Source: Agarophyton chilense (taxonomy: Eukaryota; Rhodophyta; Florideophyceae; Gracilariales; Gracilariaceae). Taken from it: a DNA stretch of 64,000 bases. The stretch lies in the NCBI GenBank assembly GCA_030374765.1, contig JARGXX010000080.1, positions 310,001 to 374,000 on the forward strand, given 5' to 3'. How positions within the stretch are numbered: the first letter of the stretch is position 1; every line of letters starts with the position of its first letter. A program made the translations under genes and the position numbers. Positions 30,807 to 44,366 of the stretch are shown here, piece after piece. Under the pieces are notes generated by a model. That model saw only the letters and a program-made list of their open reading frames with translations. It was not told where the DNA came from and made no database searches.

Positions 30807-32102
30807 TTATGTATTTACGGGTGTGTGCGTGCCACGGGGCATATCCCGATATTTCGGAAGCTGTCCGTGATTGGCGTACGCAACCGCCGGCGGTGGGAGA
30901 TCAGGAGCTTCCTCCTCCATTCGAGCCATTGGTGGCGGTTCACTCTCCCCAGAGTCACTTGGGCTTTTGCCTTGACTTTCCATCGCCCTTGCCTCCTTAG
31001 TTCTATCAGATACCTGGACTTTCACTTGCGGGTCAGGCGCGACTTCAACGCGATCGTGCGATACACGTTCAACGTCCTCACCTGTCTTGATGACCACTGT
31101 GTCTTCATCAAGGTCCACCACTTTGAAGAGTCCAGCCGCTATTGGCAACAACTTATGACGCGATTCTTTCTGTTTGTCAGGTCTTTCGACTCGCACGAAG
31201 ACGTGACCTCCTACTCGGATTGCCGGATTTCCTTTTCGCCTTCTGTCGTAATAGTTTCGCTTATAGCGAGCTTGCGTCTTTGATAACTCCTTAGCGGCTT
31301 CTTCGGCTCTGGCCTTCAGGTCATTCCTCCATTTCAGATGGTACTTAGCCGGGGTCGGCGCGTCCAATTCTGTCTCGTCGTCGAGCGCAACCGGTAAAGC
31401 CGGGGGGTTGCGTGAGAGCACGAGGTCGAACGGTGCCGTCTTTGTGGAGGTATGCACTTGCGTATTGTACGCGTAGCACAGAGTATCTGTAAACACGTCC
31501 CATTCTTTCGGGGGGTCCGCGATGTAGTGTCGTAATGCTGCTATCAGCATGCGGTTGAAACGCTCCACCTGACCGTTGCATTGCGGATGATAGGTCGTGG
31601 TGAACACGTTTCGAATGCCCATAATGCGGCAAACATTCTGAAAGAACTTCGCAACGAATTGCTTCCCATTATCTGATAACAGAACTTCTGGTGGTCCGTA
31701 TATAAATACCCAGTGTTTGATAAACGCCTGTGCGATTACGGTTGTGGTTATCCGCTTCAGCGGCACAATCCGCACTAGCTTCGAGAAGCGGTCGGTGATT
31801 ACCAATAGGTAGCGATAACCTCGCTTTGAGCGAATCAATTCCCCTAGGATGTCGATACTGACGTATTGTAAGGGCGCTTTCGCCTTGAATAACGTCATCG
31901 GTTTCCGCTTCCTGTAAAGCTTCACGCGATTGTTCGCACATGTTGTACACAACCTCACTGTAGCATGGCAGTCCATTGCTAAAGTAGGCCAGTAAAAATC
32001 TCTTCTTAGAGTCATGAACAACTTTGTTCCTCCTGGATGACAAGACAGCCTGCTGTAGTGTGCAAGATGCAGTACTCGACTCTTGAAGACGTGTGGAATC
32101 AC
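30807..32102 (-). pseudogene. Element B integrase
   Basis: 431 codons. Zinc module HYSRLSCHPGGTK...CTTCANN, then the DDE core VSIDILGEL, LLSDNGKQF and GQVERFNRM, all catalytic residues present. It sits in a different frame from RT-RNase H upstream; one lesion near 32150 explains this, because the aligned A sequence is continuous there. Followed in phase by the chromodomain tail. Confidence 0.88.
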
Positions 32103-32109
32103 GATTTGA

Positions 32110-34128
32110 TCATGTTTTTCGACATGTCTTCACAGTATTCCTCGTGAATCGAGTGAAAAGGGAAGCTCCTTCGCCCCCGTTAAGACGAGAGCGTATCGAC
32201 GCACAAAACGTATCGACGTGTCGCTCATTGAGGAGCTCATTGCACGAGATTCGCTCGAGTTGAACTGAAGGTTCAGTGTCTGCTGATGCAAGGAACGGGT
32301 CTGCATCCGAATAATCATTGAGGGTCTCTTGTTCCTCTTCTTCAAAAGATGGTGAATGTGTCTCCATGTAGAAGCAAGGTATCTCTTCATCGATTTCGCC
32401 TTGGGTTTCGCCCAGTGTTTTGAGTCGCGATAGCGCGTCAGCTTGGACATTGGCCAATCCTTTCTTATACTTCACTTCGAATTCAAGTTCAGAAAGGCGT
32501 AAGCGCCATCGTGGGAGACGACCAGACGGGTCTTTCATTGACAGTAACCATCGTAGAGACGAATGGTCCGTGTTGACGGTAAAACGTTCTCCTTGGAGAT
32601 ACGGTCGCAATGTGATTAGAGCCCAAACTACTGCAAGGCATTCATTTTCTGAAACTGAATAGTTCTTCTCAGCTGTGTTCAGCTATCTTGACCAGTAACC
32701 AATGGGTTTGCGTTCACCATCAGGGTGTATTTGAAAAAGAGCACACCCTACTTGGTACTCGCTAGAGTCGGTATCAACTGAGTATGGCAAATTGGGGATG
32801 GGCAGCTCCAAGACTGGGGCTGTAATAATCTTTGTCTTCAGCGTGTCGAACGCTTCCGCTTCAGCTTGTCTGAATTGTTCCAGCTGTACTGGTTGTCCTT
32901 TACGCAGCTTTGCGTTGAGCCGTGCCGCTGTATGCGAGTATCGCGGCACGAATCGTCGGTAGACGTTGCACAAGCCGAGGAAAGAACGCAATTGCTTCTG
33001 TGTCGACGGAGGTTGTACTTCGCGGAGAGCCGCTGTTTGTGCCTCTTGAATGGCAAGCTGTCCCGGCTTGATCACATGTCCTAAGTACCGGACGGTGCCA
33101 GCGAACCATTCGCATTTATTGAACTTCAAGGTGATACCTGCGCTCTGTAGTGCTTTGAGAATCTCCTCGACATGCCGTAAATGGCTTTCCACATCCTGGG
33201 AAAAGATGATCACATCGTCCAAATAGACTAAACAAGTCTTCCACTTGTATCTTGAGAGAAATATGTACAGAGTACGCTGAAAAGTAGCCGGTGCATTCGT
33301 TAAGCCAAAGAGCATCCTTTTGAAACGGTAGAGACCGGCGTGACACGCCAATGCGGTTTTGTCTTGGTCTTCTTCGGCTACAGGCACCTGCCAATAGCCA
33401 GAGTTGGCGTTCAGCATGGTGAACACGTTCGCTTCTCCTAAGCTGTCAATACATTCGTCCATTCGAGGCAACGGTTATGTATCTCGAACTGTAACTGCGT
33501 TCAGTTTTTGATAATCGATACAGAATCGTAAAGAACCATCAGGTTTTGGAACCAGCACCACTGGTGAGGCCCAAGCAGATTGAGCTGCTTCGATTACTCC
33601 TTCTTCCAGCATTTTGCTGACATTCTCCTCCTCGATTTGGCGAGTTCGTGGTCCCGCTCTGTAGGGTGGTTGGGAGATGGGTCGTGACCCTGGTACTAAA
33701 TCAATGTGGTTTTCCATAGCGGAGATCTCTTCTAGTTTTCCACTCCACATGGATGTATACTTCTTCAGCATAGACCTGATCTTCGCTCTGTAGTGTTCCG
33801 ACACATGTGCTGAGTCTAGCTCATCGACCAGGCTCTCTGGATCCTTTGCCGTTTGCAATTGATCTCCAGACTGAGTTTGCAGTTCTACGTCTGTGTCACC
33901 GACATGGGTTAATCCCAATACTTCTGCAGTAGAAATGTGAGTAGGGACCACCACTGTGCGATGAGGCAAAGCTGTTGCAACAACCTGATTCTTCGGTATC
34001 TGATAATCGTTATCGGTGAAGTTACTCACTAGTATCCAAAAGGGGCTACTAGGATCAACCTGAACAATGCTGTTAGCGACTACCAATCCACGTGATTCGT
34101 GCATCTGATTATTCGGTTGAATTACCAC
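32110..34128 (-). pseudogene. Element B reverse transcriptase and RNase H
   Basis: One frame from 34128 to 32110 with in-phase stops at 33472-33474 (TAA where A has Tyr in DVYPIPR) and 32680-32682 (TAG in SR-stop-LNTAEK). RT: FTMLNANSGYWQ (the usual Asp in TTLDAN is Asn here, a likely inactivating change) and CLVYLDDVIIFS. RNase H: VDTDSSEYQVG, ENECLAVVWAL, NTDHSSLRWLL. Confidence 0.85.
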
Positions 34129-34137
34129 GGGTCCGTG

Positions 34138-34890
34138 TCATTCTGTTCTTACTTGAACCCAAGTTTGGGTTTGCGCCTTCAGCATGGCACTCTTCGCTAC
34201 TCGAATCCTCGGCGAGACAAGTCCTCGGGATTTCCCGTATTCCATAGATGGTGGAAGTGGAGGTGCTTCGGGGCAACGACGCATTGGCTTGCGAACAATT
34301 GGTACCATTGATCCATCATATAGTTCCACTAGTTTTCTTCGTGGGCGAATGGCTTCGATAAACTTGTCGCAATAATCACATCCCAGTACCACTGGTGCAG
34401 CTAACGTCTTACAGAAGATGAAGTCGACTAGAACTACAAAGCGTCCCAAACGCACCACGAGTCGAACTGTTCCCAGTGTCTTCACAGCATTTTTGTTGGC
34501 ATCCCGAATGTCCGGTAAAGGACCGTATCGAATACGTTCTAAGTCAGCAGGAGCGAGCTCCGATTCCCGTAAAAAGTTCGGAACAGCACCTGTGTCCAGG
34601 ATAGTCAATCGACGAGATAACAGATTCCTGTCAGAGCCGATGTCGGCATAGGCCTTATAGTTTCTGTTAGACATTACCATGAGGTAACTTTCCCGTTTTG
34701 ACGGACAAGTATAACGTCTCCAAGGACGATGTAACTCACAGTCAAACTGTACTCGCTTTCGGTCCGGCGGATTGATTCCGTACGGCGGAAATTTTGGAGG
34801 CCTCAAGAGAATCTTGGGCTTCCAAGCGCGGGAGCAGGGAGGCCAGCTCTCCCTGGTCAGCACTACGGGATCGACTAGTACCGACCCCAT
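34138..34890 (-). pseudogene. Element B protease region
   Basis: Contains LTILDTGAVPNFLRE (the DTG active site), the LVVRLGRFVVLVDF strand pair and VLGCDYCDKFIEAI, parallel to A. In phase with RT downstream through a TGA at 34138-34140. The frame is open 5' of ATG 34890 for about ten codons and overlaps the end of gag, which is in another frame. Confidence 0.83.
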
Positions 34891-34916
34891 AGGGGCTCCC
34901 TCACTTAGTTTTCCGG

Positions 34917-37148
34917 TTACACCGGCTTATTTGCCTCAAAGACGGCTCTTCCTACCGGGGTTCCGGGTTGTAACAATTCAGCATTCTGAGCAACCGGCTT
35001 GTCCGTCCGGCGCATTGGTGTCTGAGAAAACCAACTTTTGGCTTTCCAATACATGCCTGCCGGTACGCGGCTCCTTTCCTCTTCTGAGAGTGCTTCATAA
35101 TTCGTCATGATACGACTCAGATCCTTTGCAGGAAGCGTTCATTCTGCACTCAAATGGTGTTTTCCGTAACATGAATAACAGATCAAACCGTCACGACGGT
35201 TGGTCAACATAGGTTGTGAACGGTATGCCGTGCGAGTATCCACCCATCCGGGTTTCCCGTTCTTAAAACCTCCTTGTGGTGGCACCGTATAGGGACGGTA
35301 CATAGGGCGACGGCCCTCCATAGCCATTAGAGCTTCCTCGTCCTGAGACTCCGAGTGTGGGAGACCCACTGTAGGTACAGAAGAGTCCGTATATTCCATG
35401 AAATGGACCGCCTCCCCATGCGAGTCACTCCCTTTTGGTGCCAACGACGAATCTCGTGAGTGCACTGGAGATTCCAGATGTAGCAGTTCGCTGCGCTGAT
35501 TAACTCTGGCGGAGATCTTCTCGTCACGCATTGATGTTCCAAAAGCGGGGCTACCACGCGCTCTGGCCGCGTCTCTTTCAGCTTTCGCAAACTGAACTAA
35601 CTCCAAAAAGGAGACTCTTCCATGCTTCTCTCGATATCGAGCTACCATCGACTTGATGCTCGGGTCCAGCGCGTCGATGTACAAGGTAATCTTGTCCTCC
35701 GTCGAGTGGACGTTTTCACAGCGGACTGAAGCTTTGGTAAGCCTTGAGCTGTACTCAGCTTCGCCCTCCTCAGGCTTTCGGGTCACATCCCTTAGGTCCA
35801 GGATCGCCTGACGTATCGTGTTTGAAGTCGCGTAATTGAGCAGCAAATACTCCCCCACCTCTGGCCATGAGGTCACGCCGCCTTCATCGGCTGTCAATGA
35901 TCCGCATACGGAACGATATTGCTCTTAAGCAAAACCTTTCAGGAAGTGTGGTAAAGACACAAATGCCTGTGTTTCACTCATCTCTAGAGTGTCTGCTTCA
36001 GCAACGAATCGAGGGAGAAACTCGATAACGAGAATGGGGGTTTTCCCATCAAATGTTAAATCATTAAGGCCGATCTTCAATCGTTTGATGTGATCCTTCA
36101 CCTTCGCGGTTTCGCGTCCTGAGCGCTTCTTGCTCTTCACCTTCAGACGGTAGTACCTATAATTCAGGACCTTCCGATAAAGCGGATTCGTGCACGGGAG
36201 CACCTTCAATTCTCTGTAAGGTGAGCCTTTTTTTCTCATTTACCACGAAGACGTGTTCTTATTTTGAGATCGGGACCTTCGATGACCATCATCACTGTCG
36301 TCGTCATCTGACGTATCTGAATCATCAGAATCATCAGTACTGGAACTGAAGCCCTCCGTACTTGACGATTCATCACTCGAATCACGTGCGGACTTCCGCT
36401 TCTTACGTCGTGACTTCGACTTCGTCGAACGAGCTTCCTTCAAAGGAGCTCCTTCCTCTTCCAGCACGACTGGTTTAGCAGCAGTCTGCGCATGAACTGC
36501 CGCCTCCAGGCGTTCTAAACGAGGGTTAACTCCAGTGAGGACTTCCTCTACATCCACGGTTAAGCCGGGTAGCGCATCGGGCGTATTCCCGTACCTCTCC
36601 AGTAGATGGTTCAAAGCCTCACCTAGTGTTTTCACTGATGCAGAGACCTGCTTCCCATCGTCTTGACGAACGAGTGCTTGATGCGCACTGCGTAGTTGTT
36701 TGACATCAGCGATAAGAGCAGCGATCTGCGATTCCAACGCAACCATGCGCACACGCGAAGCGCTTGACTCAGACTTGAGACGACGCGCTTCCCTGCGCAA
36801 ATCATCCTCTTCTTGAGGTCCGACGACCTCAGGGTCAACTACGGCTTCTGTGGTCGGCGTGATTGCCGCTGCCACGGAGGCCGGTACATCCGAGAGATCT
36901 CGTTCATCATTCACCGAGCGTGAGCGCGACATCGCTTGACGATACAGCAGCTCTCCAGCTTCAACAGATGAGGCGAGCCTCGGTTTTGGGGGTGGTCCCG
37001 CAAGACCGGGGCGACCAGTACTCGACTGGCTTCGGGTCTTCGGCATCCTAGACCAAACCTGAGTCCAGGTGCGAACCAAATGGTGTCTTCGACTACTCGA
37101 CCACGTGTTCAACCACGATGAATTCTGCAATTGCCGGAGATGGTTCAA
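34917..37148 (-). pseudogene. gag: Element B gag, several stops
   Basis: From about 37046 (MPKTRSQSSTG): basic, Ser-rich N-terminus; coiled coil (MVALESQIAALIADVKQL); a long Ser/Asp run followed by basic residues; capsid core RLKIGLNDLTFDGKTP and PRFVAEADTLEMSETQAF; then YLLLNYATS...FLELVQFAKAERDAA; then zinc knuckle CYSCYGKHHLSAE in which the final Cys of CCHC is replaced by TGA (35139-35141). A TAA-type break at 36240 and TAA at 35925-35927 also interrupt it. The frame ends at TAA 34917. Homologous along its length with gag of A. Confidence 0.82.
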
Positions 37149-37241
37149 GAAACAATGACCGTAGTGATTCCACTTCTTCCAAGTATCGATATCGATTCCA
37201 CGTTCCAGGAACGAACTGTTCAGTGCAGCTGACCACAGTGG

Positions 37242-37259
37242 TTCTAAGTCGGGGGACCA
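37242..37259 (-). other. Primer binding site of element B
   Basis: Two bases inside the 5' LTR the minus strand reads TGGTCCCCCGACTTAGAA, almost the same as in A and C. Confidence 0.8.
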
Positions 37260-37261
37260 CT

Positions 37262-37928
37262 TGTAGTATCCGCTCTAACGGAGAGAGCAGACACCTGCGA
37301 CAGCGTTCGGACTGCCGATGGGTCGCTTGCCGTGAAAGAAAAGGGGTGGTAGAGCTACAACACCAGCGAGCTGGAAGTAGAGTGTAAGGCCACTACTCGC
37401 CAGCGAGGGTGAACAGTGCAACTGTAAAACGTTGATGGAACGTAGGCAAGAGACGGCTCGTGAAGTGGTTGGGGGCTGACTATCTATTATAGCTCGTCCG
37501 GATCTCCAGTAAAGGAATCCTAAGCGAGGAACAGAATAGTCATGATTCCCTTGTTGTCCCCTTTACTTGGAGTCGGCGCTCACCTCTGGTACACTATATA
37601 CTGTGTGCCAGGGTGAGTGCCCAAATAAATAAATAAATAATACCCAGTGGTAAGCCAATGAGCCAAACCACTGTATGGGTATGGTCCCTAATGGACGTCT
37701 AGCTACAAAGGGTAGTAAAACCAGCCACGTGGATCGCCACTACATGCGCCGTTGCAAGCCACTTCACTCGTGATACCACTTGTTCCACTAAGACATTCTG
37801 CCTCTAGGCATCCTAAGCGGTGTGCCGTTTCATACCACAAGTTTGATGATATCACTCACTTATGAGTTCCAACCGCGACTTCGCAAAAAACCAACATATC
37901 GGATTCCCCGACATAGTAGAATACTACA
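37262..37928 (-). repeat. 5' LTR of gypsy element B
   Basis: 667-bp partner of 27177-27892, TGTAGT...ACTACA. Immediately to the right, at 37929, element C gag resumes. Confidence 0.9.
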
Positions 37929-39250
37929 TCCACTGCATAACCCTGAAAGGATTCGCCGAGAACCCACGGTGGCAGCGCATTCACGAGAACGCCTCACCAA
38001 GGCCACCTCTAGGCCATGGAAACCTCGAAAAGAAACCCCCCAGACCGAAGGAATTCGAGAAAACCTCCCAGCAGGTCTTGCCGACCTTCTCCGGTCCCGT
38101 CTCCGTGAGCTCCGCTCAATCCACGTGGATTCCATTATGGACGTGCGACTCGCTACGGCGATCGCTGACCATACGGATTTTCTGATCGCGCGAATCGTCC
38201 CTAAACTTTTGGAGGCGTACTTATTCATAGATTCCCTCCTACAGGCCGTTCATGGAGCTGTCACCCGCCAGGCAGCCAATTTGGTCCCTAGGACCACCCC
38301 ACCACAAATTAACCATCCGGTCTCCATATGGCAACCCCCTACCGAACCCCCAGGAGCGGCGGCGTTATCCGCCCCTCGCCGGGAATACCATCAGGAAAAC
38401 CCCATGGTGGGTCACTCTAGGAGCAGAAGAGAAGCTCCGCGTCTAGATGAGAGACAGGTTGCCCATCAGGAGAATCCAAGGGAGGGACAAACGAGGAGCA
38501 GAAGAGAAGCTCCGCGTCTAGAAGAGAGACCGCTTGCCCCACCCGACGGAATAGACGAGGTACAGCGACCTCAGGGCTCCATCGGATCAAATAGAGAGAT
38601 CGATCCTTTAGGTCCCCTACTCCGCTGGAAAGAAGAAAAGAAGGAACCGTAGCCGAAAGAAGAACAGAAGAAGAAAGAGAAGAGACCATTCGGACACGAG
38701 TGATTTCGAATCGGCCTCAACCCAAACGACCAACTCGGAAGTGGATGATGCTGCCGTTCGAGGCCTCAGACCACTGACAACCACAAACAAACTTTTCCTT
38801 AAGGTTCTAGACTACTGGAATTACCGGCTGGCCGACAGGATCGCGAAATATTCTGGTTCGGTGGCTCGCAGAGTCGCCAAATGGGCCAAACGGATGCAAT
38901 TAACCATTACGGAAAAGATCTCGGGATCCGATCCCATTGCTGTCCTTCGGTTTCTCAGTTTGTTCCGTACGGCTTGCGATCGGAACGCTGTCCACGAGGG
39001 CGCCGCTCTGTTCCTTTTCCAATTCTTCCTTACCGGACAGGCGCGTGACCGAGTGGTTTCGAAGATATCTGGCACAACTGACCTCTTCGATGCTCAAGAC
39101 GGTGAGATCCTCAGGTCATACCCTCAGGTTGTTCATTACCTATTGGAAACTTACGCCATGGATGACGTTACAATGGATGCCCACCAGGAAATAATATCCT
39201 TTAGGCAGAGCTCCAACGTGACCGAATCGGCTTTCGCAGACGACCTATAG
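37929..39250 (+). pseudogene. gag: Element C gag, main part (right of the B insertion)
   Basis: Frame 37929-38652 holds HNPERIRREP, a helical stretch (LADLLRSRLRELRSI) and a duplicated block ENP(M/R)(V/E)G(H/Q)(S/T)RSRREAPRL. After a shift, 38741-39250 gives the capsid core: LTTTNKLFLKVLDYWNYRL, KRMQLTITEKISGSDP, LRFLSLFRTACDR, homologous to A and B. TAG at 39247-39249 and TAA near 39371 replace Gln codons (CAG/CAA to TAG/TAA). Further decayed gag and nucleocapsid sequence extends to about 40040. Confidence 0.78.
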
Positions 39251-40054
39251 AAGAAGGCTTACCGATGTAGAAACGTGTTCTCAGAAAAACGCCTTAAACT
39301 TCACTTCATCACGGGATTGCTCCCTGCCATTCGGACACATGTGCGCAATTACCATACGGATAACCCACAATAAGTCTTCCGAAGGCTCTTTATTTATGCC
39401 GAAGGTTATGGCAAAACCTACAGGACGTCAAAGCGGAATGCTGACATATCCAGAGGATATGCAACTCCCTTGCGTAAACCTGACCAAGCCCATTTTGTTA
39501 GCTTCACGGAATCGGGCATGAAATCATCACTCCATTATACCGACTCGGGAGATGTCCTCGCGGTCAACTTCAGCGCTCCTCCGTCTGGGCCCTAATCATA
39601 TGGCTTCCAGGGAACTACAGCGACCAATAGACCACTCACGCCCAATTATTCTCCCTTTCCGCCCAGCAAGGACGGTTTTGTTCGCGCCCCGACGGCTTTC
39701 TTCCTCTGCCATTCCATGACCCTACGTTGCGACTGCACGAGGTATCAACCTGAGGACGCACGAAAAAAACCCCTAGCCCTCAGGAAAGAGAATTCCCGGG
39801 TGTGGAGATCCGAAGGAATGTTTAACATGGCACAGCAACGAACCACACGGACCCCTGGAAGCTGACGCTATGCCACACCTCCGGACACTCCGATAAAAGC
39901 CCCACAGGTCCACGCCATTGTAGATCGTACGGACGACCTTGAAGAGAAATCCTATCCTTAGGAAGAAACGGAAACCCTATCTGAAAACTCTTAGAGGGTC
40001 GACGTGAGGCAAATCCTCCCTCGTTAAGCCCCTGCCTCAACCAATTGGACGGTT

Positions 40055-41113
40055 ATGAGCCAAAAGAGCTCTTCACCTCCCAAAACGAACCACCCACAAT
40101 GGACCACTCAACATGAACCGCATTTGGGACACAGGAACGACCCTGTATGTATCCTCAGAAGAGAGAACTATAAAGTTCGAGTAACCCTAGGACTTCGTTC
40201 CAACAACCCTCGAGTGAACACAGCCGTATTGGACACAGGCCCTGGTCCCAACTTTGTCCATTCTAAGCTACACCCACTGGGTTGGCAAGATTTCGTTCAG
40301 GCAAGGAAGACCCCAAGGATTACGGATGCATCACGTAGATCAATGGACATTAAAGGGATAGTACCACTTTACCTCCAGGTAGGACAATTCAAAGTCCGCA
40401 CGTGGTTTTTTGTAAGTCCTAACTTGGGCGCTGAGTCAATCCTAGGAACCTCCTTTATAGATCGATACATTAAGCCCATTTATCCAGGCCTTAAGAAAGT
40501 CGCGTTCTACCGCGCACCTTCCATGTCCATTACTGGTTCCGCCCCATGGCCAGAAGCTAACCGCAAACGAGCGTTGGTCTCCGAAAACACGAAGTCCAAT
40601 AAGGTTTGCCTCTCAAAAGCCATAACTATACCCCCGATGACCCAAATCGCTGTATCGATCCATTCCCAGTTCTCAGGTTTCGTAACGATTCAGAACCAAC
40701 CGGAAACGGTTCTGAAGCACCTTACCTTGATGGCCAATGGAGTAATAGAGATCCACCCAAACATGTCCTTCTTGCTTACAATCAACAACTTCCGAGACCA
40801 ACCCGTGCGGTTACGTAAAGGTACAGTGATTGGTATCACTCTACCCGCCCCCGTGGGCATTATGGAGGCCCAAATGGATAATCTTGCGACTCCAACTCCC
40901 GACGAGGACGTCGACTCTTGCGAGAGGACGGTGGCTATCGGCGCAGAATTCGAATCCTATAGGCCCCAGGTACTTGATCTCCTCAGGGAATACCAGGCCA
41001 TGTGGTCAGGTAGATTGGCCACAATCAGAGCCACTACACACCGCATTGACCTTCAGGATGATGCTAGCCCACAGTTCCAGCACCCATACCATACAGGCCT
41101 TAAAGGTAGGTGA
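40055..41113 (+). pseudogene. Element C protease region
   Basis: 352 codons from ATG 40055: AVLDTGPGPNFV (active site), VGQFKVRTWFFV, ILGTSFIDRYIKPIYPG, then a region leading to the RT (LREYQAMWSGRLATI, also MWDGSLGEI in A). Ends TGA just before the RT segment, which restarts in another phase. Confidence 0.82.
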
Positions 41114-41128
41114 ATTGTCGCCGACCAA

Positions 41129-44100
41129 ATGGAAAAGATGCGTAAAGCTCAAGTCATAGAGCCGGCGCCTCCAAACCAATCTGAATGGGCAAGTCCCTTT
41201 GTCCTTGTGGCGAAGAAAGATGGCTCCGTCAGGTTCTGTGTCGACTACAGGAAGCTGAACGCAGTAACCAAGAGGGACTCATACCCGATACCCCGCATGG
41301 ACGACTGTCTGGATTCCTTAGTCGAAGCTGTCTTATTTACCACACTGGACGCTAACTCTGGATATTGGCAAAACCCTTCGGCCGAAGACGCGAGAGCTCT
41401 GACCACCTTTACCACCCATGAAGGTCTGTTCAGAATTACTCGCATGCCCTTTGGTTTTAAGAATGAAGCAGTTCCAACAAGTAATGAACATTATACTGTC
41501 CAGAGTCAAATGGAAGTTCGCTTTGGTCTATTAGGATGACTTTATTATCTTCTCAGGGACCGTAAAGAAACATATTTGCCACGTGAAGAAGGTGCTAACA
41601 ATCCTAAAGGACGCTGGAGTAACACAGAAACTCCACAAATGCGCTTTCTTCCGGGACTCAGTGGACTATCTCGGTCACGTCGTCCTCCCAGGAAAGCTAT
41701 AGGTGGCCACACGGACAATGTATGCGATTCGCCAGGCTAAGCCTCCAACGACCCCCACGGATCTGCGATCCTTCGTGGGCTTGTGCAAAGTTTACCGACG
41801 GTTCGTCCAAGGGTTTGCCAAGATCTCGGCCCCTCTAAACTCGATGAAGAAGGGAACAGCTTCGGAGTTCGAATCCCTTACGGACGACTAGTACGAACCA
41901 TGTCAGACCCTAAAGAGCAAATTGCTGAACTCACCCAAATTGGACTTACTAAAGCCCAATAGGCCTTTCGTCCTGGACACAGATGCCTCTGATGTCCAAG
42001 TGGTTTGTGCACTGCAACTGGAACAGGAGTCAGCGAAGGACTATCGACCTATTGGCTACTAGAGCAGAGCGCTGACCAGCGCGGAGCGAAACTACAGTAC
42101 GACCGAAAAGGAATGTCTAGCCATCGTATGGTTCGTATTTACACTCCGTCCGTACCTCGAGGGAACCAGGTTTACCATTAGGACAGACCATGACTCACTC
42201 CGCTGGTTACTCAATATGATCCATACATCGAGTCGCCTCGCTAGGTGGCGCCTCAGGCTCTCCGAATATGACTACGAGATAACCTATAGGCCAGGAATCA
42301 AGCACCGGACAGCAGATGCCCTGTCGCGAATCATTACCGACGGAACTGATGATACCCTATTGGACGACCTAATTCCCACCCCCTTTACAGATGATGGTCC
42401 TCAGAACTATACGGAAACAAATGCCCTTATGGGTTAGGTGCAATCGGAGGATCCTGAGGTAAAGGAGGACAAAGTATACCTATTCGACTGGGTGACAGTA
42501 CCGCCCAATTCGGCACGACCTCAGGTTAATGCGATAACCCCGAAAGAAAAAGAGATCCTCCCTATAACTATTGAGGAACTCCTACAGGCGCAGGTCGAAG
42601 ACGAATACTGCAAGGAAGCAGCCCAATTGGTAGGAACCCCAGGATGCCTGTTCGACAATGACCTATTTAGACTACTATGTCGCCACTCACCGCAGGATGG
42701 CGCACTCCAACGCGTAATACCAACTTTTCTAAGGGCGCGATTCCTATACCTCGCCCATTTCCCCCGCTTGGCTGGTCATCCTGGAGGGCGACGAATGTAC
42801 AAGACCGTAAGGAAGTTCTTCTACTAGCCACTAATGGCGCAGGATTTATGGCAAACCGCACGGAACTGTAGATCCTGCGCACAAAGCTGAAGGTCTCGCG
42901 CCAATCATCATGCCAAACTGAAGCTCTTCCCCGCCGCAGATCCGATGAAATTTGTCGCCATGGATATACTTGGGCCTTTGCCTAGGTCGTCCCATGGAAA
43001 ACGATTTGTCTTGGTCATAACCGATAGGTTTACCAAGCCGACCCGAGCCCTACCCCTAGGGAAGACAACGGCCATCGAAGTCTCCACGGCCTTCTTGTCC
43101 CACTGGATATTTCCATATGGCATGAAAATCTACATCTTTACGGATAATGGCAGTCAGTTTGTCTCCAAATTCTTCTCGCATGTCTGTGCTACCTTAGGTA
43201 TCAAACATGTGACCACCACGGCGTACCACCCACAAACCAATGGCCAATCCGAACGCTTCAACCCCACCCGTCTGGACAAATTGGCGCACTACGTTTTGGA
43301 CCACCAATTGGACTGGGACGACTTCGTTGAGCCACTGGTTTATGCCTACAACACGCAGGTGCACCCTTCCACAGGGACAACACCGTTCGACTGAGCGCTA
43401 ACGAGAGCGCTAACGAGAGCGCCGACGCCGATAGCTGTTGACCTTCAGAAATCGATCATACCCCAGGATATAAGCGAAGGAATGACTCCGACCTAGGCGA
43501 AACGCTACTCGCGCCGACGCATTGACCGCATTCTCCAATCGGCCAGAACTGTACTAACCAAACCCGAACGGCGCTACAAGTGCAATTTCGACAAAGCCGT
43601 TTTGAACACACTGACCTTTGGGAAAGGAGATCTGGTGTACCTGGACCGGCCACCGAAGGACAGTGAGAAACTCGAGGACAATTCGCAGAAGCTCTTACCC
43701 CGCTCTACAGGACCATACAAAGTCCTTAAGGCCAATGATCACACCATAACTTTACTCATCGATGGCCTACAGGACACTGAGTCTATTGACCGCGAGACAC
43801 GAGCTCCCAGTTCCTCCGGACCACGAACGTCCCAGCCCCCTGGCCCAACGGAAGCACCACGACCTCAGGTCGACACTCAAGTCTCCACACCCCCAAAGGC
43901 AGTTCCCGAGGACTCGAGTAGTCCCACGGACACGATGGTCACTGCCAACTACTATGAACCATCGCCCCCAACCAACTCCGATGGATTCATCCCTCTGGAC
44001 CACACTCTCCTTCCGGAGGATGAACACCAACCGGAATATGTGATTGAGCGCATCGTCTCCGCCGGTCGGGGAGAAGATGGAACTACGCGCTATTTCGTCC

Positions 44101-44366
44101 GTTGGTTCGGCTACACACCTGAGGAAGATACTTGGCAAGAGCCTCAAACCATTCCGGCTGATTTTATCGCCCGCTATTGGCCCAGAATCAGCCACTCGGA
44201 GCGCGATCTTTAGGAGGGGGCAGCCATTGGTCCGAATAATCCAACCATTAGTCAGAATAATCCTAAAACTCCTCCCAAACCGACTCCCGACACGACGGTT
44301 CGCCGGAGCACGACGGTTCGTCGTATCTCCCTCATCAGGGAACAAATTCAGTCCTTCGGAGACACC
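41129..44366 (+). pseudogene. pol: Element C RT, RNase H, integrase and chromodomain
   Basis: RT N-half 41129-41539 (FVLVAKKDGSVRFCVDYRKL, TTLDANSGYWQ), a frameshift before LVY-type catalytic YLDD, then pieces with stops at 41701, 41889, 42061, 42435, 42825 and 43392. RNase H: LDTDASDVQVV, EKECLAIVW, RTDHDSLRWLL. Integrase: HFPRLAGHPGG, VAMDILGPL, IFTDNGSQF, GQSERFN. Chromodomain near 44035-44165: EYVIERIVSAG, RYFVRWFGYTPEEDTWQEP. Five of the stops and the RT frameshift are shared with element D. Not functional. Confidence 0.85.
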
